A stretch of 64,000 nt of DNA from Steromphala cineraria (Eukaryota > Mollusca > Gastropoda > Trochida > Trochidae): contig OU744733.1 of the NCBI GenBank assembly GCA_916613615.1, positions 34,883,939 through 34,947,938 of the forward strand, given 5' to 3'. This document shows positions 12,901 through 23,748 of the stretch, one piece after another; the first letter of the stretch is position 1, and every line of letters begins with the position of its first letter. A program made the position numbers and the translations under genes. Below the pieces are notes generated by a model. The model was not told the origin of the DNA. It did no database searches and saw only the letters and a program-made list of their open reading frames with translations.

Positions 12901-15900
12901 TTCCACGAAAAAGAGATTTGTATATTTTAGAATACATCAGTCGACACACTGTTATTGAGAACAGGACATAACCGATCATACGTTTCTTCGGTTCACACCT
13001 TGACTGTTCGTTTTTGGAACTGTCTGTTTCGCAGAAATTGATTAGACAATGAGTGGTTCCAGACAAAAGAGGACGATAAACGTATTCTAAGCGTCAAATT
13101 TAGAGAATGTTTTTCCAAGTTTCAAATTTAAAAATATCACCATTTTATATGATATGCTATATAATTAAACTATCGTTTACTTTTGTCATGAATCACAATC
13201 TTAATAATTCAACCTTTTAAACAATTGTATCCAGGAATGACAAGTACATGTATAATTTATGGATTAACAACTTCTTTATTCTGTGTAGGCGTTGTTTCTT
13301 ATATCGTTGTCAATCTCATGTCGAATTCTATGTTGGAACGTCGCTTACACAGAATAAAGAAGTTGTATATCCATAAAAAATTGCTTGCCTTTCTATATTG
13401 TTTCAACATATAAAATGCCATTAAAGAAATTCTTGTATCCAATGATAGTTGTTTTGACACAAATGATTCCTGTACACTGAACAACAGATTTAACGAATTA
13501 GTTCAATTTTCTTCTCATTTAGATCAATTGGTACACAATATTCTGGTGTGTTGGGACTACAGTTCTGTTTAGCACTGTTGATTCTACGAACCAAAGTTGG
13601 ATTCGACGCTTTCGATCTGTTTGGCCGGCGAGTTGATGATATCTTGAAGTATGGAAACACCGGAGCCGAGTTTGTCTTTGGAAAAAAGTACCGTGACCAT
13701 CTTCTCGTCTTCTCGGTGAGTCTTGTGACACAGGAACTTCCTTGTCTATAAATAACAGCTCCGCATCAATAGCCAAATATATTTCCGATCACGAAGATTA
13801 ACTTAAAGAGACCGTTCCAGCGGGCAATTTTTTGTGGAAACGAAATTCAGGAGGACTTTCCTGTTTACAATTATATATGATTTTAACATGATAATTTCAC
13901 ATCTAATTTTAAATATGTTTGTGGATTAGCATTTAAGTTGTTCAAGATTTAACAATTTGACAAAGAATAAAGTGTATCGCTCAAAAAATAAAAACATCGT
14001 GAAATGAAGCCAATCATCGACGCTACGATTTAGGAATGCTGTCGTAAATTTTATTATGAATTATTTGTTAACATGCTCCTCTTCTTTAAATGAAGTAATT
14101 ATTTCTTGATTTGTTAAATGAATTAGCATAATACAGCATATTTGTTTTCTCGCAATGCTAACGTTTCAAAATGACGGATGAAAGTCGATCAATTGGTGCC
14201 AACAATTGAGTTTTGAAATTTTGGATAGGACAATCAAAAATATGATTTGAATCATTGTCAAATCACGTGGTTTGTTTGATCTGGAAGGCTTGTCATGAAA
14301 ATATTAGAATAAAGTTGGTATATAACCTTGAGTAATTATTTTTGTTTCTTCAGGAAAGCTTGGAAGTTGTTTAGTTTGAGTCATTTGAGGCTCGATAGAA
14401 TTTAAGGCCTAGGAAAAATCCTCGTACCATTAATTTTGGAAGTCATCGAATATGAAGTTATCTACAAGTGTTCTTTATAAGTAGTTTGGCGTTCTCTTTG
14501 CCTCGAGTGTGGGCCATATTAGCATCATATCATATAATTAAAACTTTCATCTACGCAGGAGTAAACATACTTCATTTTTTAACCTCCTGCCTTAAAGCCC
14601 CATCGTCATACTTTTCGTTTTCGGTTCGTGTTGAAAATTAGCTATTGAGAAAAGAAATACGATAGAAAAAACTTTCGTCGAAAGTTTGATATCATATTTA
14701 CATGTTTTAATCAACAATGAAATACTTAATTCGACGTCTAAAGTACACTACCCTTTTCAAAAGTGATATTGTCTTTTACGAACCTTCTTTCGGTGACATC
14801 ATCATTATGTGTGTAGGTTTTACAAGGCGTCTCAGTTATAGCAATTGCGTCTGATGGGTATCAACTAGGGCGTCAACTAATGCCTGACTTGAAAAGAAGA
14901 ATAGAAAATGTAGTTTTGTAGACAGCTTTCAAGCGTATACTTAGGAGAACCAGATTGTGAGATGGCCACACTTGATTCCCCTTCATGTCGACATGCCGTT
15001 GCTTACGTTTCGTTCATTTTGGTAAACTGTCTCCAATTTTTTAATTTTGGTCTGATCTTCTCATGGTTGGTCGCAAGATACGTCTTAAAATACAACGAAT
15101 ACAGTAAAAATACTTTTAGAAATATTAAAGCTTCATAATAGATAAAGCGTGCTGTCGAAATTATGAATTAATTATCCATTAGTACCATGTCACATCACGT
15201 GCCAAGTTCTAAGTGCCCGTTCAGAACGTTACCTCTGTTACAGATATTGCCCGTAATGATGTTCTTCAACGCTCTTGTATACATTCTCTATCATCTTGGG
15301 GCTTTCGGCGTTATTATCAAGACTTTTGGTGTCTTCTTCGCCTTCTTCCTCGACATCAGTGTTCTTGAGCCTTGTTTTGCAGTGGGAAATATACTCGTTG
15401 GAATGGTAAGATAACTTTACTTTAGATAATGAAACATCTTTCTTTATGTTCAATTCATTGTAGTGTTATGTGCTAATTGTAAAATCTAGATCTGCTGATT
15501 AAATACCTAGACTAAGGTTCCAATAAATACACGTAGCCGATGCATATGGCGGTAGTCATTTTAATGTTACACAGGTACACAGTATTCCAGTTCTTTTAAA
15601 ACTCTCATTTGTGAAGTATTTTAATCTTTTTATACATTTTCATTTTCAAAGTATTTTAGATATTTGTAATGTATTCAGGTACACCAACAGCAAAATTCAC
15701 ATTAAATAAATTGTGGATATAAGGTATTTCAATAATATCACTATCAAAAAGATGATGATCATTGTTAATCTTTAGATTGTTTTTTAGAATTCTTCATATT
15801 CTATTCAATTCCATTTTTATCAGCTGGAGGCACCATTACTCGCAAGACCTTTCCTTAAACGTATGACGACATCAGAACTACACTCCACAATGACGTTAGC

Positions 15901-18900
15901 TTTCTCGACAGTAAGCGTCGGTGTCATCGGTACCTTCGTATTCTTTGGGGTAAGTTTATTAAGGATTGTTTTACATGTTTTGTGCCTCTATCGATGTATA
16001 ACAGCAACAAATTGTATAAAATCGCGTAGCGTAGCGTAATTACAAAATCAACATTTTAACAAAGTTTTTCCTAATTATTTTCAAAAAATCTGTCACCAAT
16101 GTCGTGAAATTGTGATTTGTTACACGAAACGATACAAAGTTGAATCAAAATTGAGAACTCCATAAACTAAAACAGCCGAAGATTTAATTTCGTTTTCGCA
16201 ACCATTGACACTCATGCAATCACAATTCGTCATTACCGGAATCCGCATTTTCGAAATAACCCTAATTAGCATATCACAAGACGTTCAAAATGTTCGCCGT
16301 TTGCGAGACGCTCGGAGCGAACAAGCTTGAGGACTCGTAGTTATTAGAATGCAGTCTTTCCGGTGAATGTATGGATTGCGTTAGAATGTATTTTCTTGTT
16401 GCAAACGCAGGTGGGAAGTGGTAAGATATGTTATATATGTCTTTGCAACAGAACGTAACTCGCAACTGTCAAAACCGGACTATATTGCGTCAGGTGATTG
16501 TGACGTCACAAGGAATGAATGCACATGGTATGGTTGCAAATTTTTCTGCATTTATCGAGAAATGGCAGCAGGTTTTTTAGCGCTCTCGTCCAATCAGAAT
16601 CGCGGAAATTAGTGTAACAAAACCATTTTGTAATTATAACTGTGTGAACTCGTGACAATAACAATATTTTAACCATTGACGGTGTAGGGTATCAAAAACC
16701 ATTCTCTCCTAGATGGGTTTGAACAGTAATCTTTTCCTTAGAACCTACGTTTAAAGGGGCAGTAGCACGTTTTCCAGACGCTTATTAAAAAAATTCGGGT
16801 TTTTTTATTCCCGAGGGCGATGACTCCAAACTTTAAGTTTGTAAAACAAGATTTTCAGGATATTAAAGGAGATTTGCGGAAACAAATACGCTGATGTAGC
16901 AGGATGTTTGAGAGTATTTTGCTTGAGCTTTAAAGGGGCAGTATATGGGGGATATGAGGTGATGTCTGGAAAATTAAATAAACTGTTACAATTGAAAGAC
17001 AATGTATTAAAACTAAATGAAGCAGTAATAAATGAAATATCAAATGTTCAGCCATGTGATTCCTTTTTCTTAACCAAGATGAATTAGAGGTGTTCACACA
17101 GAAATGGTCGCCAATGGACTTTCTGTGACTTTATAATTTGTTCTCTGACTATGGATGATTGTTTTGTGTAATGAGATTTTTGACACCATTAAAATAATAC
17201 ATTTAGCATTAACGTAGAATTATCAGTGAAAAATCGAAAATATAGAATTTATTTTTAAAAACGTGCTTCTGCCCCTTTAAAGCATTCTGGACAAGTGTAC
17301 TGCATTATTCTGCTTGGTTGGGAAAGATATTATTGGGAGAAGGATCGTCAATACAGTTATAAAGGTCTGCTCAGCGTTTCAAATCGTAGCAGACTCGACC
17401 TTCAAAAGAACGCCGAAAAGAAAAGTGGCGTTGAACCCAGTACTTTTTTATGAGGTCTTATGGTTCTAAAATGTATAAATTCCAGATATTTGAAATCGTT
17501 ACAATTGAATTGATATCTATTGGTCAAATCATCATATTTCTATCAATAAGTAAGAAGGAAAACATTACGTTGTACGCTATACAAAATATAATGATAAAAT
17601 GATATGCGTGAATAAATTATTGTCTTGTTTTAGTTGCACATCAAAATGAACTTTTTTAGTTCCATATCAATTTTATTCAGTAATATCTTCCATCCGGTTT
17701 TTATTTTACCTTACTTTCATATTGCTCAGTCTGGTTAAAATCGACTGTGATTCGAGGAAAAAAGGTGTAAAAATATTATTTCTAGTGGGGTTCGAACTTC
17801 AACCAGCCCTGCTTTCCTCTCATTCATACTCTGAAGGCACCCCTATTATCCGCATGTTTTGACGCAAGCTCATCTAGCCAATCGCAAGGAGCCAAGCAAA
17901 AGCTTTCGATATCATGTTAGGGGCAGGTAACTCCAGTGAACGATTCGTTATACATAATCGCCGATAAACGCTATTTAAAAGCTAGGATGTAATTGGATAT
18001 CTTACGACTCGGTTTGTCTGCGCTAAACTGGTTATAGAAACATGTGATAGAGGTGGGTGCATTCAGACCGAGACGGAGAGGATATCCAGACTGGTTCGAA
18101 TCTCGGTAGAGACAATATTTTTTATATATTATTCCTCGGAGTATGGTCCATTTTACCTTATTTTCATATTACCCAGGTTCCATCAGCGCACCTGTTAGCG
18201 GCCCAGGTGATATCTACACCTGCAGCTATCGCTATATCTAGACTCCTGTACCCAGAAACTAAGAAATCCGAGTATGATGCGGCGCCCAAACTTGACCTCG
18301 GCATCAAGTAAGTTAGGAACTTCACATGTCGAATTTTTATGGAAATGGAAGCCTAAAGCAAGGCCAGACCGATCACTGTTTATGCGAATGAACACTTTTG
18401 ACATGGCGTCGCTGATTGCAGGACTAACTTGGATTGCCTCCAATCAGGAGTTCCAACTTTCTATCTCATGTTTTTGGCTAATAAGAACAGAGGATAGATC
18501 AAAGTAACATGACTGAGCTGCCTCTGTGGGCAGTCTGATTAAAATCGACTGTAATTCGTGTAAAATATTGTCTCTAGTGGGGTTTGAACTTCAACCTCTC
18601 CGGCTTTCCTCTCATTCACAGTCTGAAGGCACCCCTATTACCCGCATGTTCTGACGCAAGCTCATCTAGCCAATCGCAAGGGGCGCAGTAAAAGCTTCGA
18701 TATCATGCTAGGGACAGGTAACTCCAGTATACCATTCGTTATACATAATCACCGCTAAATGCTATTTAAAAACGAGGATGTGATTGGATAGCTTATGACT
18801 GGGTTTGTCTGCGCTAAACTGGTTATATATATAGGAACATGCTATAGAGGTGGGTGCTTTCAGACCGAGACGGAGAGGATGTTCTGGCAGGTTCGAGCCC

Positions 18901-21900
18901 CGATAGAGACAATATTTTTGATATTTTATTCCTCGGAGTACGGTCGATTTTAATCAGACTGCCTCTGTGGGAAGTAAATGCATACAGTGTTGAAGTTTTT
19001 AAAATTTCTAGAATTCACATTATGTAGAGTATATGAAGAAACCTGGTATTGCTCTAGGTATTCGTATTCGTATTGAAAACAATAACAAACAAATTAAGGA
19101 CTCACTCTTCTTCGTTTTTAAAAACATGCAAATTTGTAGTCATTATTATAAACTGCATTCGTGGATGTTGAGGCCCTGAGGGTAAACATATTTCTTTTAT
19201 TGAGCAGGAGCTACCAAAACATTTTGGTAGCCGTGACCTATGGTGCCATATCCGGGTTAAAGGTCGCCGGGTATGTGTTAGCCAATCAGATGATATTTGT
19301 CTCGCTCTACAAGTTTGCAACAGTGGCGCTGGTTTGGCTTGGTGACAGAGCTGGCTACGACAATCTCACGTTTGAGGTAAATACCCTAACAGACATTCTG
19401 TCCCCACAGTGACAGCACAAATCATCTTGATCTAACCTCTATTCTCATAAACCAACTTTCCTGGGTTCCGGCAGGATTCCCTAGCAGTAAAACTTTGCAC
19501 CATAGACAATTTTAAAAATATCAGCCAATGAAAACACTTCTTGCATTGAAAGGGTAGTTATTTCGCAGTCCCTTTCCCACAATTCAATAGTCAAGATTGC
19601 GATTCTTTTTAAAGTTTTTCTTTATGATGTCAACATCATTTTTAGCTCATCTGGCCTGTAAGGCCCGATGGGCTAATGGCATGGCATGGTGTCCGGCGTC
19701 CGTCCGTCCGTCCGTAAACTTTGTGGAATTTCGACTTCTTCTCCAGAACCATAAGGCCTAGAAAGCTGAAACTTTGTGTACAGACTCCTTGGCTAGTGAG
19801 GATTATAAATTGTAGCTTTGGTGGCCCTGTGACCCCTAATAAGGGCCACAGGGGCCACGCCCTAAAAACCTATTTTCATCTTCTTCTCCAGAACCATAAT
19901 GCCTAGAAAGTTGAAACTTTGTGTACAGACTCCTTGGCTAGTGAGGATTATAAATTGTAGCTTGAGTGGCCCTGTGACCCCTAATAAGGGCCACAGGGGC
20001 CACGCCCAAAAACTTATTTCATCTTCTTCTCCAGAACCATAAGGCTTAGAAAGCTGAAACTTTGTGTACAGACTCCTTGGCTAGTGAGGATTATAAATTG
20101 TAGCTTTAGTGGCCCTGTGACCCCTAATAAGGTCCACAGGGGCCAAGCCCTAAAAACTTATTTTCATCTTCTTCTCCAGAACCATAAGGCCTAGAAAGTT
20201 TAAACTTTGTGTACAGACTCCTTGGCTAGTGAGGATTAAAAATTGTAGCTTTGGTGGCCCTGTGAGCCCTAATAAGGGCCACAGGGGCCACGCCCTAAAA
20301 ACCTATTTTCATCTTCTTCTCCAGAACCATTAGGCCTAGAAAGTTTAAACTTTGTGTACAGACTCCTTGGCTAGTGAGGATTAAAAATTGTAGCTTTGGT
20401 GGCCCTGTGAGCCCTAATAAGGGCCACAGGGGCCACGCCCTAAAAACCTATTTTCATCTTCTTCTCCAGAACCATAAGGCCTAGACAGCTGGAACTTTGT
20501 GTACAGACTCCTTGGCTAGTGAGGATTAAAAATTGTAGCTTTGGTTGCCCTTTGACCCCTAATAAGTGCCACAGATGCCATGTCTTAAAAACCTATTTTC
20601 ATCTTCTTCTTCAGAACCATGAGGCCTAGAAAGCTGAAACTTTGTGTACAGACTCCTTGACTATTGAGGATTATGAATTTTAGCTTTGGTGACCCTGTCG
20701 CCCCTAATAAAGGCAACAGGAACGTCCTTCAAATCTATTTTCATCTTCTTCTCCTGAAGTATAAGGCCTAGAAAACTGAAACTTGTCGCCTATATACTTA
20801 ATTTTATGATTGGTGCCCCTGTGGCCTTTACAAAGGGGGAATCACATTGGCCACACTCTACAGCATAATTGATGATGTAGCCTGATGAGCTACAGAGCCA
20901 ATGGCTCTATTTTTTAGTTCACGCAAGGCTTTCAGTTCATTAGTCATGTCTATGTAATTGCTTAAAGGGGCAGTAGCACGTTTTTTGATAAATTTACATT
21001 TTAAATATTTCACTTATAATTGTAAGTAAATGCTAAATGTATCATATTGACAGTGTCAACAATCTCATTACACAAGCCAATAATTCATAGTCAGAGGACA
21101 AAGAATGAGGCTTCAAATAAAATCCATTTTTTTGTGAACACCTTTAATTCATTTTTGTAAGAGAAATGAATCGCATGGCTGAAAATTATGTTATATATTT
21201 GAATTATTACTGCTTCATTTAGTTTGAATACATTGTCTTTCAATTGGAACCATTTATTTTCATTTTCCTGACATCACCTTATATTCCCCCTAAAACGTGC
21301 TACTGCCCCTTTAAACTGTCTGTATTAGTACCTGCCTGTTTGGGTTACTATTCTTTTCACAGCCATTAAGCAAGAGTAATGACTTCGATAAGGGATTAAC
21401 CTTTATAAAATATGCAGATAAATGAACAAAATTAAGGTACGCAGCTGTAGTGAATATATAACGACTACATTTCAAAATACATGATATCTGAACTTGGATA
21501 TGCAGGTGCAGTGAGTAAACAACTCTCTTCTTCCAGTTCCTCTTGTCGCACTTCTTCTACCCATTCTCCTATCTGATGGGAGTACCAGACAAGGAATGTT
21601 TGGCAGTGGGAGAGTTAATAGCAGGAAAACTGTTGGGCTCGCCAATACAGACGTATCTTACCCTGGGAACTCTCAGAGGGAACCGACGATCTCTCCTCCA
21701 ATACGAGAGCAAGTTTAACACCACATGGTCTAAAATGGGCGGGAACATTTTTCTCCCCGCCCTCAATCAGACTTTAGTGGGCGGAGTTTTGGAGGTGAGT
21801 GTAAAATTGACAAAAGTATAGCCAATCAACTGATGATAATCTACAACTTAAGAACTGATACTTATGACAAAAATGGCAAGATAGACCACAGTTCGATGTT

Positions 21901-23163
21901 TAGGCTTTTCCAACTTCCAATCACTACAACTAATTATTTGTATAGCGCCAATATCCAGCTCAGAAAGCGCTGCTTAAATGCGCTTTGGTTTTCCCTCGAT
22001 CATTGGATATCAGTCTTCATGACACATCATTTACCATCTCGACTTCCGGAGGATCATCATACTCGTGCAGTCATGTGACGCACATGCAGAGTTAATGTCA
22101 TTCTCAATCCTTGCTGTATTACGTTGAAATTCGTGGTTAAATGTAAGCAGCCTCTTCATAAATGAGAAAAAACAGGCGCAGTAGACTGAGGAGTCTGCAC
22201 TGAAAATGATATATGCAACAAGGCTTACATTTTAAAGGGAATGAGATTTGTTCCGCCTTGCAGAGGAAGTTGTTTTTTTATATAGATTTATACAGACATT
22301 CTGGAGAAAAAGATGAGAAGTTGATAACAACACTCAAATAACGAAGCTTTCTTGACTATCAAATATCCAAAACGGATAACCCTTAAAAATAAAGAAAACA
22401 ACATATTTTTATTGTTGTATTATTACTTTTTCACTAAAATTGACAATTATTTTCCAATCCTAGGAGAGATCTGAAATCATCTCTATATACGCCGTGTGTG
22501 GGTTCTGTAGTATATCCTCCATTGCTGTTATTCTTGGCTCACTCATGGCAATGGCGCCAGAACGAAAACGAGACTACTTCCGGCTTGTGCTTGGTGCATG
22601 GATTGCTGGGTATATTTCTTCGTTCATGACTGCCTCCATTGCAGGTAATTCTTATCAAATATTACGTAAAACATTATTACTAAAATATTTACTAATAGCC
22701 TTGTGTTTAATCAATTTTATGGAATGTATTTTATGTTCAATATTCATATTCATATCTATATATACAGGCTGTTGAGACTGTTTGATTTTTTACAATACGT
22801 ATACCTTTTAGCACGTTGATATCTCATGCTATCAGAGGACATATATCCGCATACCCCGATCACAAGAACAAATTTGCAGTAAAATATGTTAACAATGTTA
22901 TATTTGGGATTCGAACCCACACCCTCAGAGTCAGGCAACACCGCCAGCAATGACCATACCAACAGCTAACCAACTCGGGCGAAAAAGTACAAAAAGTTCA
23001 AGATAGTGTAATCCCAAATGTAACTTTGGCATTTATCTCTTATGGAAAATATGTTCTTTACCAATACTTTTGACTTCCTTTATTTGTAGGTTTGATGTTC
23101 AAGAGCGAACCTTTCACCGAACCAGTTCGACCAGCCTTTTCTTTTGGGCAGTTTGGAAGATGA
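9908..23163 (+). CDS. Concentrative nucleoside transporter-like protein (SLC28/CNT family), 11 coding exons
   Basis: Sodium- or proton-coupled nucleoside importers of the plasma membrane. Exons: 9908-10155, 11376-11543, 12207-12351, 13523-13715, 15244-15405, 15824-15949, 18177-18307, 19208-19376, 21537-21794, 22464-22644, 23090-23163 (stop TGA 23161). All introns are GT-AG and phases agree, except for one extra base in exon 4 (near 13547). Ignoring that base gives about 617 residues, a normal CNT length. The order is an acidic N-terminus, three leading membrane helices, then the conserved core: GLQFCLALLILRT, EFVFGKKYRDHLLVFS, AVGNILVGMLEAPLLARPF, GVPSAHLLAAQV, YPETKK, GELIAGKLLG, IYAVCGFCSISSIA and SFMTASIAG. 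HP1 reads GMLE (usually GQTE in the bacterial structure) and TM7 has S where the family has N (GFAN), so nucleoside use is not assured. The ATG follows a plausible acceptor at 9896-9897, so a 5' UTR or further upstream exon may exist. Confidence 0.93.
10342..10366. repeat. (TTAA)n microsatellite
   Basis: Six uninterrupted AATT/TTAA units inside intron 1 of the transporter gene. Confidence 0.9.
10873..11236. mobile_element. GGGGCAG MITE, copy 2 (inverted relative to copy 1)
   Basis: TTAAAGGGGCAGTAGCACG at the left and GTGCTACTGCCCCTTTAA at the right. The interior is the reverse complement of copy 1. It lies in intron 1 of the transporter gene. Confidence 0.9.
11461..11835 (+). repeat. Three tandem copies of the 3' half of transporter exon 2 with its donor
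   Basis: Units begin with TTTAAACCCTCG at 11461, 11598 and 11741 and end in AGATGGTAAGAC (first two) or AGATGGTAGGAT (third). Copy 1 is the end of exon 2. Copy 2 encodes FKPSLLERVAVVWTG ... RVIRW, differing from copy 1 mostly at third codon positions. Copy 3 is more changed (LEQVSVVWTG ... HPVLRW). Copies 2 and 3 are each preceded by CATAAG|TCTCATG; if that AG is an acceptor, both pieces are phase 2-2 cassettes and could be included without breaking the frame. The acceptor lacks a good pyrimidine tract, so use is unproven. Confidence 0.85.
12790..12999. repeat. Dispersed repeat, copy 2 (partner at 857-1072)
   Basis: Same orientation and landmarks as the copy at 857-1072. It lies in intron 3 of the transporter gene. 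Confidence 0.75.
13257..13377. repeat. Intronic hairpin with 36-bp arms
   Basis: The left arm TTTATGGATTAACAACTTCT ... and the right arm (CGCTTACACAGAATAAAGAA ...) pair at about 33 of 36 positions around a loop of about 50 bases. The size is compatible with a miRNA-like precursor or a tiny foldback transposon; no second copy was seen in the window. Confidence 0.7.
13545..13550 (+). other. Apparent +1 frameshift in transporter exon 4
   Basis: Exon 4 enters in phase 0 and reads INWYTIFW to 13546. The CNT-conserved continuation VLGLQFCLALLILRT resumes at 13548 in the next frame. Removing one base (t at 13547) joins the two and makes the exon 192 nt, in phase with exon 5. Without it the protein stops early. 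All other exons are clean, so a base-calling error, a null allele or a young pseudogene are all possible. Confidence 0.85.
13805..14200 (+). mobile_element. MITE, forward copy (reverse copy at 62211-62632)
   Basis: It starts AAAGAGACCGTTCCAGCGGG and shares with the inverted copy TTTTTTGTGGAAACGAAATT, TTGTTCAAGATTAA, ACAATTTGACAAAGAATAAA and TCTCGCAATGCTAAC. It is about 400 bp and non-coding, in intron 4 of the transporter gene. Confidence 0.8.
16751..17280. mobile_element. GGGGCAG MITE, copy 3, with a 5' extension
   Basis: Two left ends are present (16751 and 16930), and one right end closes at 17280 (CGTGCTTCTGCCCCTTTAA). Between the two left ends lies a segment of about 150 bp (CCCGAGGGCGATGACTCCAA ... 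TACGCTGATGTAGCAGGATG) that recurs inverted at 23545-23700 beside another copy of the same MITE. It sits in intron 6 of the transporter gene. Confidence 0.85.
17730..18147. mobile_element. tRNA-box-containing MITE, copy 1
   Basis: It begins CAGTCTGGTTAAAATCGACT and matches 18531-18961 over its length, including GTGGGGTTCGAACTTCAACC (a B-box-like GGTTCGAA), AAGGCACCCCTATTAYCCGC and GAGGTGGGTGC. The right end is eroded. Imperfect 27-bp direct repeats (ATTTTACCTTAYTTTCATAT + TRCYCAG) lie at 17703-17729 and 18150-18176, the second being the exon-7 splice acceptor. Confidence 0.8.
18346..18530. mobile_element. Partial MITE of the 1794-2127 family
   Basis: It matches the reverse complement of the 4558-4862 copy (TTGATTGCC-like, CCAATCAGGAG, AGAACAGAGG) and ends in the terminal GCCTCTGTGGG. 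A second MITE (18531-18961) is inserted next to that end. Confidence 0.6.
18531..18961. mobile_element. tRNA-box-containing MITE, copy 2, with 10-bp target duplication
   Basis: Ends are CAGTCTGATTAAAATCGACT and, inverted, GGTCGATTTTAATCAGACTG. The element is bracketed by CCTCTGTGGG on both sides, a perfect 10-bp direct repeat that fits a Mutator-like target duplication of 9-10 bp. The interior carries GGGGTTTGAACTTCAACC. It is in intron 7 of the transporter gene and inserted into an older MITE end. Confidence 0.88.
19644..20917 (+). mobile_element. Helitron-like (HINE/pearl-type) element with 145-bp tandem core
   Basis: The left end AGCTCATCTGGCCTGTAAGG is followed by a (CCGT)n microsatellite (19697-19716). 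Eight units of about 145 bp follow, with CTCCAGAACCATAAGGCCTA-type landmarks at 19741, 19886, 20029, 20174, 20319, 20464, 20609 and 20751. The right end has GCCTGATGAGCT, the near inverted complement of the left end, then a hairpin AGAGCCAATGGCTCT and a T-rich tail. This order (subterminal inverted repeat, microsatellite, tandem core, 3' hairpin) is the known layout of pearl/HINE elements. It is in intron 8 of the transporter gene. Confidence 0.85.
20962..21314. mobile_element. GGGGCAG MITE, copy 4
   Basis: TTAAAGGGGCAGTAGCACGT at the left and ACGTGCTACTGCCCCTTTAA at the right, with the family interior. It lies between the Helitron-like element and exon 9 of the transporter gene. Confidence 0.9.
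21930..22110 (-). mobile_element. SINE-like 3' fragment, copy 1
   Basis: It shares AGCGCCAATATCCAGCTCAG, GCTTTGG, TCCCTCGATCATTGGATATC, AGTCTTCATGACA and GCAGTCATGTGACGCACA with 24190-24370. On the minus strand it ends GGATATTGGCGCTA followed by a simple tail, the usual 3' form of invertebrate SINEs. Intron 9 of the transporter gene. Confidence 0.6.
22898..22985 (-). repeat. tRNA-like SINE head
   Basis: On the minus strand an A-box-like GTTGGTTAGCTGTTGG and a B-box GGGTTCGAATCCC are spaced as in a tRNA with a long variable arm. The acceptor stem does not pair, so this is a tRNA-derived repeat rather than a working tRNA gene. Intron 10 of the transporter gene. Confidence 0.6.
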
Positions 23164-23172
23164 TCTTTAATG

Positions 23173-23544
23173 TTAAAGGGGAAGAAGCACGTTTTTTGAA
23201 ACTTTTACATTTAAAACTTTTCACTGATAATTGTTCGTTATTGATAGAAGTATTATTTCGATAGTGTCAAAAATCTCATTACACAAACTATAGCTAATCA
23301 TCCATAGTCAGAAAACAAATTATAAAGCCTCACTTAAAGTTCATTGGCGGTCAATTTTGTGTGAACACCTTTAATTCAGTGTGTGTAAAACAGGGAATCG
23401 CAAGGCTTAACTTCACATTATATATTTGATTTATTCTGCTTCATTTAGTTTAAATACATTATATTTCAATTGGAACCATTTATTTTCATTTTCCTGACAT
23501 CATCTTATATCCCCCAATAAAAAACGTGCTACTGCCGCTTTAAA
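23173..23544. mobile_element. GGGGCAG MITE, copy 5, forming the transporter 3' UTR
   Basis: TTAAAGGGGAAGAAGCACGT at the left and ACGTGCTACTGCCGCTTTAA at the right. It starts 9 bases after the transporter stop codon, so the transcript must read into it. Confidence 0.88.
23516..23521 (+). promoter_or_regulatory. Candidate poly(A) signal AATAAA within the MITE
   Basis: AATAAA lies about 350 bases downstream of the transporter stop, near the right end of MITE copy 5. It is the first canonical hexamer I see after the stop. Confidence 0.5.
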
Positions 23545-23748
23545 GCTCAAGCAAAATACTCTTAAACATCCTGCTACATCAGCGTATTTGTTCCCGCGAA
23601 TCTCCTTTAATATCCTGATATCTTTCGAGGAAAATGTTGTTTTACAAACTCCAGTTTGGATTCATCCCCCTCGGGGAAAAAAAACGTACTTGTTTAATTA
23701 GCGCCCGGACATTTTATTTTTCATAACCCCTTGTCCGCCCGGCACTTA
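23545..23748. repeat. Segment inverted relative to 16780-16930
   Basis: CATCCTGCTACATCAGCGTA, CTCCTTTAATATCCTGA and the ACAAACT...CCCTCGGGG run are the reverse complement of sequence inside MITE copy 3. Both segments lie directly against a GGGGCAG MITE, suggesting a longer compound element. Confidence 0.75.
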
